From NCBI RefSeq assembly GCF_046237605.1, contig NZ_CP143542.1:4154001-4218000 (forward strand): a stretch of DNA of 64,000 bases, given 5' to 3'. Both the position numbers and the translations under genes were made by a program. This DNA is from Paraperibacillus marinus (GTDB lineage: Bacteria; Bacillota; Bacilli; Bacillales; DSM-1321). This document shows, piece by piece, positions 35,181-43,564 of the stretch (its first letter is position 1; every line of letters starts with the position of its first letter). The notes beneath the pieces were generated by a model. The model was given only the letters and a program-made list of their open reading frames with translations, did not search any database and was not told the origin of the DNA.

Positions 35181-35810
35181 TTACATTGTTCCAAACAGAC
35201 GGTCGCCGGCATCGCCGAGTCCTGGCACAATATATCCTTTTTCATTCAATTTTTCGTCAAGGGCCGCAATGTAGATATCCACATCAGGATGCGCTTCCTT
35301 TAAAGCTTCCACACCTTCTGGAGCGGCAATCAGGCACATAAAGCGGATGCTGGTGGCGCCGCGTACTTTCAGGGATTCAATGGCCGCAATCGCAGATCCG
35401 CCGGTTGCGAGCATCGGATCGACCACAATGAAGTCTCTTTCTTCAATGTCACTTGGAAGCTTCACATAATACTCCACAGGCTGGAATGTTTTCGGATCGC
35501 GGTAAAGGCCGATATGGCCGACCTTGGCAGCCGGGATCAATTTGAGCATTCCATCCACCATGCCGATGCCGGCGCGGAGGATCGGCACAAGGCCCAGCTT
35601 CTTTCCTGCAAGCACCTTAGAAGTCGCTTTTTGGACCGGAGTCTCGATCTCTACCTCTTCAAGCGGAAGGTCGCGGGTGATTTCAAATGCCATAAGCGAT
35701 CCGACTTCGTCCACCAGTTCGCGGAATTCCTTTGTTCCCGTTTTTTTATCACGAATGTATGTAAGCTTGTGCTGAATAAGCGGATGGTCAAAAACAAAAA
35801 CCTTTCCCAT
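35181..35810 (-). CDS. upp: uracil phosphoribosyltransferase
   Basis: A 209-residue pyrimidine salvage enzyme making UMP from uracil and PRPP. The start at 35808-35810 (MGKVFVFDHPLIQHKLTYI) has AAAGGAG 8-9 bases upstream; upstream in-frame codons lack this. The PRPP-binding loop VVDPMLATGGSAIAAIESLK and the C-terminal uracil loop EKGYIVPGLGDAGDRLFGTM are intact. The gene order glyA-upp matches B. subtilis. Confidence 0.97.
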   Translation of the reverse strand: MGKVFVFDHPLIQHKLTYIRDKKTGTKEFRELVDEVGSLMAFEITRDLPLEEVEIETPVQKATSKVLAGKKLGLVPILRAGIGMVDGMLKLIPAAKVGHIGLYRDPKTFQPVEYYVKLPSDIEERDFIVVDPMLATGGSAIAAIESLKVRGATSIRFMCLIAAPEGVEALKEAHPDVDIYIAALDEKLNEKGYIVPGLGDAGDRLFGTM

Positions 35811-35916
35811 TGAAATCGCTCCTTTATATTCGATTATGATACTTCGACTTATTTTACAGAAAAAAAACAGAATCATCAATCTTACAGTGAAAAAGGGCAG
35901 ACATTTCCTGCCGCCG

Positions 35917-35947
35917 CAAAAAGCCGGCCCCTATAAATCAGGCCGGC
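35917..35947 (-). terminator. intrinsic terminator of glyA
   Basis: GCCGGCC / GGCCGGC stem with a 10-12 base loop on the minus strand, followed by TTTTTGC. It begins 11 bases after the glyA stop. Confidence 0.85.
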
Positions 35948-35957
35948 ATGTTTGTTT

Positions 35958-37199
35958 TTAAAGCTCTTCGTATAGCTTGAATCTGCTCGTCAGGTTCTCC
36001 ACGCGCTCCTTGGCTTCCTTAAGCGTTCCTTCATCCTCAGTATTCTTAAGGGCCAGGCCGATGATGGAAGCAATCTCGTCCATATCGCTTTCTGTAAAGC
36101 CGCGGGAAGTGACAGCAGCTGTACCGATCCTGACTCCGCTGGTTACAAAAGGACTTTCCGGATCGAAAGGAATCGTATTTTTGTTCACCGTGATCCCGAT
36201 TTCATCAAGAACATGCTCCGCTTTCTTGCCTGTTAGATTCATAGAACGCACATCCACCAATAAAAGATGATTGTCCGTTCCGTCAGAAACTAGGTTCAAG
36301 CCTTCCTTTTTCAAACCTTCTGCCAGACGCTTTGCATTCTTGATAATGTTCTCAGAGTAAGTCTTGAACGAATCCTCGAGCACTTCACCAAAGGAAACTG
36401 CTTTTGCAGCGATAACATGCATAAGCGGACCGCCCTGGATACCAGGGAAAATGGACTTGTCTATTTTCTTCGCAAACTCTTCCTGGCAAAGAATCATTCC
36501 GCCGCGCGGACCGCGAAGGGTTTTATGAGTAGTGGTTGTAACAAAGTGTGCATGCGGCACCGGGTTTGGATGGAGTCCTGCGGCGACAAGTCCCGCGATA
36601 TGCGCCATATCCACCATGAGGTATGCACCGACTTCGTCTGCGATCTCCCGGAAACGCTTGAAGTCGATCTCGCGCGGATACGCACTCGCACCGGCAACAA
36701 TCAGCTTCGGCTTGCTTTCGCGGGCTTTCTCAAGAACTGTATCATAGTCGATGCGGTGTGTGTTTTCATCCACACCATACTCGACAAAATTATATTGAAC
36801 ACCGCTGAAGTTAACCGGGCTTCCATGTGTCAAATGGCCGCCGTGGGAGAGATTCATTCCAAGAACCGTATCGCCTGGCTCAAGGATCGTAAAGTACACT
36901 GCCATATTCGCCTGTGCGCCGGAGTGCGGCTGGACATTGGCATGCTCGGCCCCGAAGATTTCCTTCGCACGGTCGCGGGCGATATCCTCCACCACATCCA
37001 CGTGCTCACAGCCTCCATAATAGCGTTTGCCAGGATAGCCTTCTGCATATTTATTCGTCAGCACAGATCCCTGAGCTTCCATTACTGCTTCACTTACAAA
37101 GTTTTCTGAGGCAATCAATTCAATTTTTGTACGCTGTCTTTGAAGTTCATCCTGAATGGCACTAAATACCTTTTCGTCCTGTGTAGCCAAGTGTTTCAT
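35958..37199 (-). CDS. glyA: serine hydroxymethyltransferase
   Basis: A 413-residue PLP enzyme that interconverts serine and glycine with tetrahydrofolate, the main source of one-carbon units. The ATG at 37197-37199 (MKHLATQDEK) follows GAGGGGG at a spacing of 6; an in-frame ATG 15 bases upstream overlaps that site. The PLP Lys is in VTTTTHKTLRGPRGGMILC; other signatures are ELIASENFVSEAVMEAQGS and KYAEGYPGKRYYGGCEHVD. It is flanked by a terminator on its 3' side. Confidence 0.98.
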   Translation of the reverse strand: MKHLATQDEKVFSAIQDELQRQRTKIELIASENFVSEAVMEAQGSVLTNKYAEGYPGKRYYGGCEHVDVVEDIARDRAKEIFGAEHANVQPHSGAQANMAVYFTILEPGDTVLGMNLSHGGHLTHGSPVNFSGVQYNFVEYGVDENTHRIDYDTVLEKARESKPKLIVAGASAYPREIDFKRFREIADEVGAYLMVDMAHIAGLVAAGLHPNPVPHAHFVTTTTHKTLRGPRGGMILCQEEFAKKIDKSIFPGIQGGPLMHVIAAKAVSFGEVLEDSFKTYSENIIKNAKRLAEGLKKEGLNLVSDGTDNHLLLVDVRSMNLTGKKAEHVLDEIGITVNKNTIPFDPESPFVTSGVRIGTAAVTSRGFTESDMDEIASIIGLALKNTEDEGTLKEAKERVENLTSRFKLYEEL

Positions 37200-37539
37200 G
37201 TAAATCCCCCTCATTTTTCGCGTATGTTCAGCAGAACCGCACGTTTCTTTGTATAACCTGCAAAATTGTGCGGCTTTTTAAAATTCCATTCTCATTCTAT
37301 CATTAATCACTTTGGTGCGACAATCTCTAAAAAGAAGAAAATCGATATAGAAAACAAACATGAATTTTCTACTCACAGCCCATGCATGGAAAGGAACCGG
37401 GACAAGAGCAGGAACAAACACAATAAGGCGGTGGAGCGGAGTAAGGCGCAGGCAGGAATGCCAGCCAGATAAATGATGGTCTTACCCCGCTGCATGAAGC
37501 CTTATGATACATGCACCTCCGCCTTTTTTCACAGAATAA
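37200..37539. other. 340-bp ywlG-glyA intergenic region
   Basis: It holds the glyA 5' leader (37200-37350), where a possible CCGCAC..GTGCGG hairpin can be drawn, and family A repeat copy 2 (37351-37536). I did not find a convincing PurR box or a good sigma-A promoter. Confidence 0.6.
37351..37536 (+). repeat. dispersed ~180-bp repeat (family A), copy 2
   Basis: A full-length unit: AACAAACATGAATTTTCTAC, then CAGCCCATGCATGGAAAGGA, GGACAAGAGCAGGAACAAAC, AATAAGGCGGTGGAGCGGAG, GATAAATGATGG, GAAGCCTTATGATACATGCA and CTCCGCC-TTTTTTCACAGA. It ends just before the ywlG stop codon. Confidence 0.9.
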
Positions 37540-38103
37540 TCAGGAATAACAGGCCCTCTGCCCGCCAATCAGCTTCGGCCTGGTCCTTGCCATAGTCAAA
37601 TGGGCATGGCCAACCCGGTTCTGCCTGCCCCTGACCGGGATGGCCACATGCTTTAGATGCATCCCGATGAATGTGTCCCCGATATCTATCCCGGCATCTG
37701 CCTTGATATGCTCGACCACCGCGGCATTTTTCGTAGAATTGAAGGCCGCGGTGGCGAGGGCGCCGCCGGCTTCCCTGATCGGAATGACCGTTACTTCCTC
37801 GAGGCCCAATTTCTCAAGCGTTTCCCTGGAAATAACGAGCGCCCTGTTCAGATGCTCGCAGCACTGGACGGCAAGCTCGATGCCGGTCCTATTCCGGAAT
37901 TCATCCAGCACTTCAAACAGCATGGCGGCCACTTCATGAGTCCCTGCCGTGCCGATTCTCTTTCCGATCACTTCACTCGTGCTGCAGCCTACAACCAGCA
38001 GCTTTCCGGGAGCAAGTGAAGACTGTTCCTGAAGGTCATCGAGCGCTTCAGCGAGTTCTTTCCTCCAGAGGGCCAGGCTTTCCTTAGACACAGTTTCTTC
38101 CAT
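37540..38103 (-). CDS. ywlG: YwlG family protein (TIGR01440/UPF0340)
   Basis: A 187-residue protein of the conserved UPF0340 family. Signatures are LLVVGCSTSEVIGKRIGTAG, LAVQCCEHLNRALVISRETL and VGHAHLTMARTRPKLIGGQR. The function is unknown. It lies between rpiB and glyA as in B. subtilis, with AGGGGAGA 8 bases before the ATG. It is 29 bases downstream of rpiB and probably co-transcribed with it. Confidence 0.93.
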   Translation of the reverse strand: MEETVSKESLALWRKELAEALDDLQEQSSLAPGKLLVVGCSTSEVIGKRIGTAGTHEVAAMLFEVLDEFRNRTGIELAVQCCEHLNRALVISRETLEKLGLEEVTVIPIREAGGALATAAFNSTKNAAVVEHIKADAGIDIGDTFIGMHLKHVAIPVRGRQNRVGHAHLTMARTRPKLIGGQRACYS

Positions 38104-38132
38104 GCTTATCTCCCCTTTTATTTATAATGAAT

Positions 38133-38579
38133 TCAGATGTTTTTATTCTCGTACTCTTTTATCTTTCCGACCCTGTTTTCATGCCGGCCTCCCTGATATT
38201 CAGTGGACAGCCATATTTTTGCAATGTCGAGCGCAAGCCCTGGGCCAATCACCCGCTCACCCATCGCCAGTATATTGCTGTCATTATGCTCCCTTGTCGC
38301 CCTGGCGCTGAATGTGTCATGCACCAGCGCACAGCGGATGCCCTTTACCTTATTGGCGGCAATACTCATGCCGATTCCCGTCCCGCAGATGAGAATACCG
38401 CGGTCATACTCTCCGCTTGCCACCTTTTCTGCAACCGGAAGAGCGTAATCCGGATAATCCACAGAATCCGCACATTCACAGCCAAAATCCTCGAATGGAA
38501 TTTCCATGTCAATTAAAAGCTTCTTTATTTCTTCCCTGATTACAAGCCCGCCGTGATCTGAAGCAATCGCTACCTTCAT
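38133..38579 (-). CDS. rpiB: ribose-5-phosphate isomerase B
   Basis: A 148-residue RpiB/LacAB family isomerase interconverting ribose-5-phosphate and ribulose-5-phosphate. MKVAIASDHGG places the Asp8-His9 pair; the catalytic Cys65 is in GILICGTGIGMSIAANK, and the ring-opening His is in HDTFSARATREHNDSN. It is the first gene after the terminator downstream of the chemoreceptor. Confidence 0.95.
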   Translation of the reverse strand: MKVAIASDHGGLVIREEIKKLLIDMEIPFEDFGCECADSVDYPDYALPVAEKVASGEYDRGILICGTGIGMSIAANKVKGIRCALVHDTFSARATREHNDSNILAMGERVIGPGLALDIAKIWLSTEYQGGRHENRVGKIKEYENKNI

Positions 38580-38662
38580 CGTGTCCCCTCCGTTTTCATA
38601 TCATCTTCCTTTTATTGTGCCATAGGGCTTCTAAAATATAAAGCAAGCTTGTTTTCGCCTAA

Positions 38663-38700
38663 TAAAAAAGCCTGAATCCGGATGTTCGGGATTCAGGCTT
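38663..38700 (-). terminator. intrinsic terminator of the ywlE-side operon, after the chemoreceptor gene
   Basis: A 12-bp AAGCCTGAATCC / GGATTCAGGCTT stem on the minus strand, followed by TTTTTTATT. It begins 5 bases after the chemoreceptor stop codon. Confidence 0.92.
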
Positions 38701-38705
38701 CTTAT

Positions 38706-39992
38706 TTACATATGAAATTTCACGATGGTCTCTTTCAGCTGATTGGCCTGTCCTTTCAGGTCAATCACCAGTTTTTCCACGGTCTGCATGACGGCACTTT
38801 GATCCTGTGCTGCCGCTGCCACTTCTACAGCTCCTGCAGATGTCTGCTCGGCAATCGCCGCCACTTCCTGGGACTGGGCGGATGTTTCCTGGATGCTGAC
38901 CATCTGCTTGTCCACAAGTCTCGTGATATCACTGACGGCATCTGCTACATTGTTAACAGAAAGCGTCATTTCTTCAATCACTTCATTGGTTTTGGTTCCT
39001 TTTCCTGCTTCTGCTTTCGCTGCGTCCACCTGCTCAGTGATCTGGAGCACCACGCCCTGTACATCCTGCTGGATGTTTTGGATAAGTCCTGAGATGCCCT
39101 GCACGGCTTTGGCGCTTTCATCCGCAAGCTTCCGGACTTCCTCCGCCACCACGGCAAAGCCTTTCCCATGCTCACCGGCCCTTGCCGCCTCGATGGATGC
39201 ATTCAATGCAAGCAGATTGGTCTGCCCCGCAATATCGCCGACAAGCTGAATGATTTGTTCCACCTTCTTAGCATTTTCTTCAAGTCGCTTAACCGCCTCA
39301 AGAGAATGACGGCTGTCATCTGCAAGCTTCTGTATGCCTGAAATCAAGGAGTGGATCACTTCCTTGCTGCCTATAAGCTCCTGCACCATTTCTGCTGATC
39401 GTTTGGATGAAGCTCCTGCTTTATCCTGGACGTCACGGGCGATCATGATAACATCCTCCACCGACTCGGCCGTCGTCTGGATGGATGATGCAGAATTGTC
39501 AGCACCTGCGGCTATCTCCTGAATCGCCCTCGAGATTGTCCCGGCCTGTTCTGCAGCTCTTGAGGATTCCTGAGAGATATAAATGACTTTCTCATTGGTT
39601 TCATTGAAGTTCTGGTCAATCTTCTGCACCATTTCCCTCAGGCTGCCGAGCATATGGTTGAAGGCAGTTCCAAGAGAGCGGATTTCATCATCCGATTTTG
39701 CAAGCTTCAGGTCTTCTGACAAATCCCCCTCTGCCGCCTTGAGCGCAGCCGCTTCAAGTGCATGCAGCGGCTTGGTCAAAAATCCTGCCGCGAAGAAGGC
39801 CAGCACCCCTGACCAGCCGATGCCCAGGGCCAGTGTGATCGGAATAAATAATTCCTTAGAGATATAGCTGCTTACAAATGGATGAACCGCAAAAATGAAC
39901 ACAGCACTTGTGGTATACGTGACGATCGCCAGCAGTGTTGTTAAAATAACAAGCTTTTTCCTCAGTCCGAACTTATAGCGCTTTTTCGCCAA
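38706..39992 (-). CDS. methyl-accepting chemotaxis protein without a large sensor domain
   Basis: About 428 residues. Two transmembrane helices (about residues 15-35 and 47-70) are separated by only a short loop, followed by HAMP (about 70-125) and an intact signalling domain with the hairpin tip VGDIAGQTNLLALNASIEAA and RAGEHGKGFAVVAEEVRKLA. With no extracellular ligand domain, it may sense membrane state or respond through partners. The nearest good ribosome site is GGGGGAG six bases before TTG 39990-39992; the in-frame ATG at 40005-40007 has none. It lies directly downstream of ywlE. B. subtilis has no chemoreceptor here. Confidence 0.92.
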   Translation of the reverse strand: MAKKRYKFGLRKKLVILTTLLAIVTYTTSAVFIFAVHPFVSSYISKELFIPITLALGIGWSGVLAFFAAGFLTKPLHALEAAALKAAEGDLSEDLKLAKSDDEIRSLGTAFNHMLGSLREMVQKIDQNFNETNEKVIYISQESSRAAEQAGTISRAIQEIAAGADNSASSIQTTAESVEDVIMIARDVQDKAGASSKRSAEMVQELIGSKEVIHSLISGIQKLADDSRHSLEAVKRLEENAKKVEQIIQLVGDIAGQTNLLALNASIEAARAGEHGKGFAVVAEEVRKLADESAKAVQGISGLIQNIQQDVQGVVLQITEQVDAAKAEAGKGTKTNEVIEEMTLSVNNVADAVSDITRLVDKQMVSIQETSAQSQEVAAIAEQTSAGAVEVAAAAQDQSAVMQTVEKLVIDLKGQANQLKETIVKFHM

Positions 39993-40018
39993 ATTCTTCT
40001 CCCCCATTGGATGAACGT

Positions 40019-40462
40019 TTATTTCTGCAGTCTGTCGGAAAGGCTCTGGATAATAGACTGCAATTCACGAAAGGTCTCCCTGTATATATCGGCAGAACCT
40101 CCAAAAGGATCAACAATATCTGAATCTTTTTTATCTTTACCAGCAAATTCTTTTAAGGTATATGTTTTTCCGGCAGCCTGCGGGTAGTTGATGATCAGCG
40201 AAGACTTGTGGCCCTCCGTCATCGTCAGCACATAGGTGGCCCACTCCAGATCTGAAGCATCCACCTGCTTAGAGATGTGATCATGGGTGATGGAGTTCTC
40301 ATCCAGCACATTCTTTGCATGGAAGGAAGCCTCCTGCCCGTCCATCGCAAACACCCCGGCTGACCTTACGTTCACACCCGGCAGATTCATATTCTTCAAT
40401 ATGGCCTCAGCCATCGGGCTCCGGCATGTATTTCCTGTACATACAAATAAAATGTTTACCAT
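40019..40462 (-). CDS. ywlE: protein-arginine phosphatase YwlE
   Basis: A 147-residue low-molecular-weight phosphatase fold. The P-loop VCTGNTCRSPMAEAIL has the nucleophilic Cys and keeps the Thr (TGNT) that gives YwlE its known preference for phospho-arginine over phospho-tyrosine. The general acid Asp is in DIVDPFGGSADIYRET. It opposes the McsB arginine kinase, which marks proteins for ClpCP. GGAGG is 7 bases before the ATG at 40460-40462; the adjacent in-frame GTG is closer and less likely. Confidence 0.93.
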   Translation of the reverse strand: MVNILFVCTGNTCRSPMAEAILKNMNLPGVNVRSAGVFAMDGQEASFHAKNVLDENSITHDHISKQVDASDLEWATYVLTMTEGHKSSLIINYPQAAGKTYTLKEFAGKDKKDSDIVDPFGGSADIYRETFRELQSIIQSLSDRLQK

Positions 40463-40561
40463 CACGACGCCTCCTTGGTTCCATTATAATCCACTCTGGA
40501 CAAAAAAATAAGACAGCTCTGTTCCGCTGTCCTGGGAAAGACTTCATAAAAAATATCCTGA

Positions 40562-41125
40562 TTAAAAGAAAAAACGTCCCAAATCAAGAAGCTTGAAGCC
40601 GAAGGCAAACAGGATGGCGCCGCCCAGTAGTAAGCTGTACTTGCCAAGCATTCCCTGGACCTTCCGGCCGAGGATCAGCCCTGCCCATGTTAATATGGCA
40701 GCCGCTGTGCCAAAACAGATGAGCACGAGTGCGGTTCTTGCCCCGTATATACCAAGTGTAAGGCCGACTGAAAAACTGTCCAGGCTCACACTGACTGCAA
40801 ACATGATCAAGCCGGCGCCGACGGGAGCCACTTTCGTTTCACCGCTTCCCTTCAGGCCGCCAAGCAGCATCTGGATTCCAAGGATCATCAGCAGGAGACC
40901 GCCCGCATAGCCGGCAAACGTACCAAATGTCCCGGACAGGAACCGGCCGCCTGCCATGCCGAGGAGCGGCATCAATATATGAAAAATGCCTACTGTCACA
41001 CCTATAAACAATACCCTTCTCATCCTCATCTTGAACATCCCCATGCCAAGGCCGATCGAGAACGCATCCATCCCAAGCGCAAACGCCATCGACATCAAGG
41101 AAATCAGTTCACCCATAAATGTCAC
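40562..41125 (-). CDS. mntP: manganese efflux pump MntP (YwlD)
   Basis: A membrane protein of about 188 residues with six helices. The two repeats carry the paired motifs FALGMDAFSIGLGMG and FAVSVSLDSFSVGLTLGIYG, whose Asp residues are important in E. coli MntP. The start is most likely GTG 41123-41125 (GGGGG and AGGA upstream); the ATG three codons on is an alternative. It is separated from ywlE by about 100 bases. No yybP-ykoY manganese riboswitch could be recognised in the leader. Confidence 0.9.
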   Translation of the reverse strand: MTFMGELISLMSMAFALGMDAFSIGLGMGMFKMRMRRVLFIGVTVGIFHILMPLLGMAGGRFLSGTFGTFAGYAGGLLLMILGIQMLLGGLKGSGETKVAPVGAGLIMFAVSVSLDSFSVGLTLGIYGARTALVLICFGTAAAILTWAGLILGRKVQGMLGKYSLLLGGAILFAFGFKLLDLGRFFF

Positions 41126-41324
41126 AATTCCTAACCCCCTCGGACTAGCCTGCTCTAGCATATGCATGTCCTTTTAGGGATAGAACCTCCCGTTTTTTCA
41201 ATAGGCGGGGGCTGCAGACTTGAACCGGATCCAGGGAAGATGCACCTGTTCCCGGGAAAATCCGGAAGCCTGCCCGGAACCTCTGAAAGGAATCGGAACT
41301 CAGTCGAAACACGGATATGGAGAG

Positions 41325-41404
41325 GTATGCCCGAAAGATAAAAGATGTTACAAAATCTTATTAAGAAGTCTATTGCTATGTACAGCTCCGTTTCTTTTCC
41401 ACAG
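41325..41404 (+). repeat. dispersed repeat (family A), partial tandem unit (copy 3a)
   Basis: Only the 3' half is recognisable: ATGCCCGAAAGATAAAAGAT, then TACAGCTCCG and CTTTTCCACAGAAAA. It runs directly into copy 3b through a shared CACAGAAAACA junction. Confidence 0.7.
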
Positions 41405-41576
41405 AAAACAAAAATGAGTTTTCTACATGGAACAGGACCTGGTCAAAAGCAGGAATAAACACAATAAGGCGGTGGAGCGGAGTAAGGACACTAAGAATGC
41501 CCGCAAGATACATAATATTTATACCTAACTGCTGGAAGCCTTATGATACATGCAGCTCCGCCCCTTTCCACACAAA
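41405..41576 (+). repeat. dispersed ~180-bp repeat (family A), copy 3b
   Basis: AACAAAAATGAGTTTTCTAC, then CAAAAGCAGGAATAAACACA, ATAAGGCGGTGGAGCGGAGT, GAAGCCTTATGATACATGCA and GCTCCGCCCCTTTCCACA. It lacks the GCAGCCCATGC block of the other copies. Confidence 0.9.
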
Positions 41577-41606
41577 AAAAGCAGGGAATCAAAGTCCCCT
41601 GCCCAT

Positions 41607-42665
41607 TCACTCACTGATCATTCTGTGCCCGGCCGCTTTTGTAAGACGGTTCATGACGGCCTGCCCCATCCCTTCAACCGGGTAGGTTTCTCCGAAAATG
41701 ATTTGAACATTCAATTCATCGAAACGGCGCAGCGCCCCATACAGCCCGGAAGCGACAGAGCCCAGATCGCTCCTGCTGCCGGCTGTAAGGACTTCATCCG
41801 CCCTGTAAAAGTCTGCATTCTCTTCTGTCGTCAGGACTCCCACCTTAAAGCCTTCCGCCCGTCTTTCATCGATCAGGCTCTGCAGGAATTCCGGGCTTCC
41901 ATTTACAAGCGTAAGCTCGGCCTGCGGTGCATAATGTTTATATTTCATTCCCGGCGACTTGGGCGCTTCATTTGGATCAATTAGGGAGGCATCGCTCCTC
42001 ACTGTGCCGATGACCGCTTCCAGCTGTTCGCGGGTAATGCCTCCGGGACGCAGGATGACGGGAACATTCCCGGTGCAGTCGAGCACCGTCGACTCAACGC
42101 CGACTCCGGCTGCCCCGCCGTCCACAATTCCGGCGATTTTTCCGTTCAGGTCCTGGAACACATGCTTAGCCGTGGTCGGGCTTGGTTTACCGCTAGTATT
42201 GGCGCTTGGTGCCGCAATCGGCAGGCCGCTTTTTTCGATGACGGCAAGGGCCACCGGATGAGCCGGCATTCTTACTGCTACCGTATCAAGCCCTGCTGTC
42301 ACCAGGCTGGATAAAGCACCCTGTTTTTTTTGAAAAATAAGCGTCAGCGGGCCCGGCCAGAATGCATCCATAAGCTTCCCGGCCTTCTCTGGCACATTCT
42401 CGGTAATATAATTCAGCTGGCTTTTCGACGCGATATGGACAATCAGGGGATTGTCTGAAGGACGTCCCTTTGCTTCATAAATTTTTCTTACCGCAGCATC
42501 ATTTGTGGCATTTGCTCCAAGGCCATAAACCGTTTCCGTCGGGAAAGCGACCGTCTCGTTATCCCGCAGATAAGCTGCCGCCTCTTCAAGCTGTGAATAA
42601 CTTTTTAAGTTGTCCACATGGTTATCCACTATCCAGTATTTTGTCTGCAAATTCTGCACCTTCAT
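41607..42665 (-). CDS. ywlC: L-threonylcarbamoyladenylate synthase YwlC (Sua5 type)
   Basis: A 352-residue two-domain protein: N-terminal YrdC domain (about 25-215) with TVAFPTETVYGLGANATNDA and the KxR..SxN set (AKGRPSDNPLIVHI, AAPSANTSGKPSPT), and a C-terminal Sua5 domain (about 235-352) reached through SPGMKYKHYAPQAELTLVNG. It makes threonylcarbamoyl-AMP for t6A37 modification of tRNAs. The first ~60 bases of coding sequence and the upstream DNA hold a cluster of DnaA boxes. The ribosome site is weak (AGAAAG). Confidence 0.96.
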   Translation of the reverse strand: MKVQNLQTKYWIVDNHVDNLKSYSQLEEAAAYLRDNETVAFPTETVYGLGANATNDAAVRKIYEAKGRPSDNPLIVHIASKSQLNYITENVPEKAGKLMDAFWPGPLTLIFQKKQGALSSLVTAGLDTVAVRMPAHPVALAVIEKSGLPIAAPSANTSGKPSPTTAKHVFQDLNGKIAGIVDGGAAGVGVESTVLDCTGNVPVILRPGGITREQLEAVIGTVRSDASLIDPNEAPKSPGMKYKHYAPQAELTLVNGSPEFLQSLIDERRAEGFKVGVLTTEENADFYRADEVLTAGSRSDLGSVASGLYGALRRFDELNVQIIFGETYPVEGMGQAVMNRLTKAAGHRMISE

Positions 42666-42900
42666 TTCTATACTTTCTATCTATGTGGATAAGGGCCGTT
42701 CTTATCAGCAATATAGCCCTTTTTTCCTAGTTTGGATCTCAAATATACTTTGAAAGTATAAAAGAAATTTAGAGGCGGCACAAGTCTTATCCACAAAATG
42801 TGCATAACTAATTGAAAATTGTGGGTAACAATGTGGATATGTTAAAAACTATAGCCTTTTTTGGAAAAATTCACAGGAAGTTATCCCCATCAGGTATTTT
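42611..42900. promoter_or_regulatory. DnaA-box cluster upstream of and overlapping the start of ywlC
   Basis: Two perfect TTATCCACA boxes lie at 42684-42692 (minus) and 42787-42795 (plus). TTATGCACA at 42799-42807 (minus) also fits TTWTNCACA. One-mismatch boxes are TTATCCACT 42622-42630, TTACCCACA 42820-42828 (minus), ATATCCACA 42832-42840 (minus) and TTATCCCCA 42891-42899. I recall that DnaA binding studies in B. subtilis found an oriC-proximal cluster at ywlC, so the position matches known biology. Confidence 0.8.
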
Positions 42901-43283
42901 CCATGATTAAAGGCACTTAGTTCCTTTTTTGCCTGCTCTATCAAAATCTTTTCAAAACCTAGCGCCTGAAAGAGAGGTACCGAAGAACCTGAAGATGTCC
43001 CTAGATATAGCGCGGCCAGTCCCTTCCCTTTTGCGAGAATGCACACCTGCTCTAGCAGGGCAGGAAGATTCCTGGGATGGAATGCGGGAGAAAAAGCCAG
43101 TGAGCGAAGCAGGCCTGCTTTTCCAAAAGATTCATAGCCGATAACAGCCGCAATTTTTCCTTCCTCCGCTTCTGCCAGCAGGAAGTCCGTAATATGCTCT
43201 CTCACTCCGTCCTTATTCAACCCCGCCTCCAGCAGGAACTCTTCGATAAGTCGAATATCTTTCACTTCTGCCGTCCTGATCAT
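42849..43283 (-). CDS. ywlB: GNAT family N-acetyltransferase (YwlB-like)
   Basis: A 144-residue GNAT-fold protein. It begins MIRTAEVKDIRLIEEFLLEA and has the core AAVIGYESFGKAGLLRSLAF, a helix-rich acetyl-CoA region LEQVCILAKGKGLAALYLG and the C-terminal LFQALGFEKI typical of the fold. The usual Q/RxxGxG/A loop is degenerate (HPRNLPALLEQ), as in some YwlB-type members, so activity is uncertain. Its location between ywlC and spoIIR is the same as that of ywlB. Confidence 0.8.
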   Translation of the reverse strand: MIRTAEVKDIRLIEEFLLEAGLNKDGVREHITDFLLAEAEEGKIAAVIGYESFGKAGLLRSLAFSPAFHPRNLPALLEQVCILAKGKGLAALYLGTSSGSSVPLFQALGFEKILIEQAKKELSAFNHGKYLMGITSCEFFQKRL

Positions 43284-43300
43284 AGCAATCCCTCTCTTTC

Positions 43301-43482
43301 TTTTCTATGGAAAGGGGCGGAGAGCATGTTTCATGAGGCTTCCTGCAGCTAGGTGCGACATCATTGATCTTCCTGACCTGCCTGCACCTTGTTCCGCTCC
43401 AACGCCTTATTGTGTTTGTTCCTGCTCTTGACTAAGTTCCTTTCCATGCATGAGCTGCGAGTAGAAAACTCATGTTTGTTTA
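43301..43482 (-). repeat. dispersed ~180-bp repeat (family A), copy 4, inverted
   Basis: On the plus strand it reads TTTTCTATGGAAAGGGGCGG, then CATCATTGATCTTCC, CCGCTCCAACGCCTTATTGT, GTTTGTTCCTGCTCTTGACT, TTCCTTTCCATGCATGAGCT and AGAAAACTCATGTTTGTTTA, the reverse complement of copies 2 and 3b. Confidence 0.9.
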
Positions 43483-43564
43483 TACTCTATGAATATGCAG
43501 AAGGAGAGATTGCTAGAACCCTGGAAGCCAAAAGAGCCGCTCCGTACCTGGGGAGCAGCGCTTA

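Larger units (their letters stand above)
41168..41606. other. 439-bp ywlC-mntP intergenic region, mostly repeats
   Basis: The mntP leader occupies about the first 50 bases. The rest is a partial family A unit (about 41325-41404) followed in tandem by a near-complete one (41405-41576). No gene is supported. Confidence 0.7.

Noticed and set aside
37200..37350. PurR box ahead of glyA
   Set aside because: glyA is PurR-controlled in B. subtilis, but the required CCGAACAWT-type inverted pair could not be found; only a CCGCAC/GTGCGG hairpin is present.
41168..41224. Possible manganese (yybP-ykoY) riboswitch ahead of mntP
   Set aside because: A CCCCCGCC/GGGAGG pairing can be drawn, but the conserved loops of that riboswitch class are not visible.
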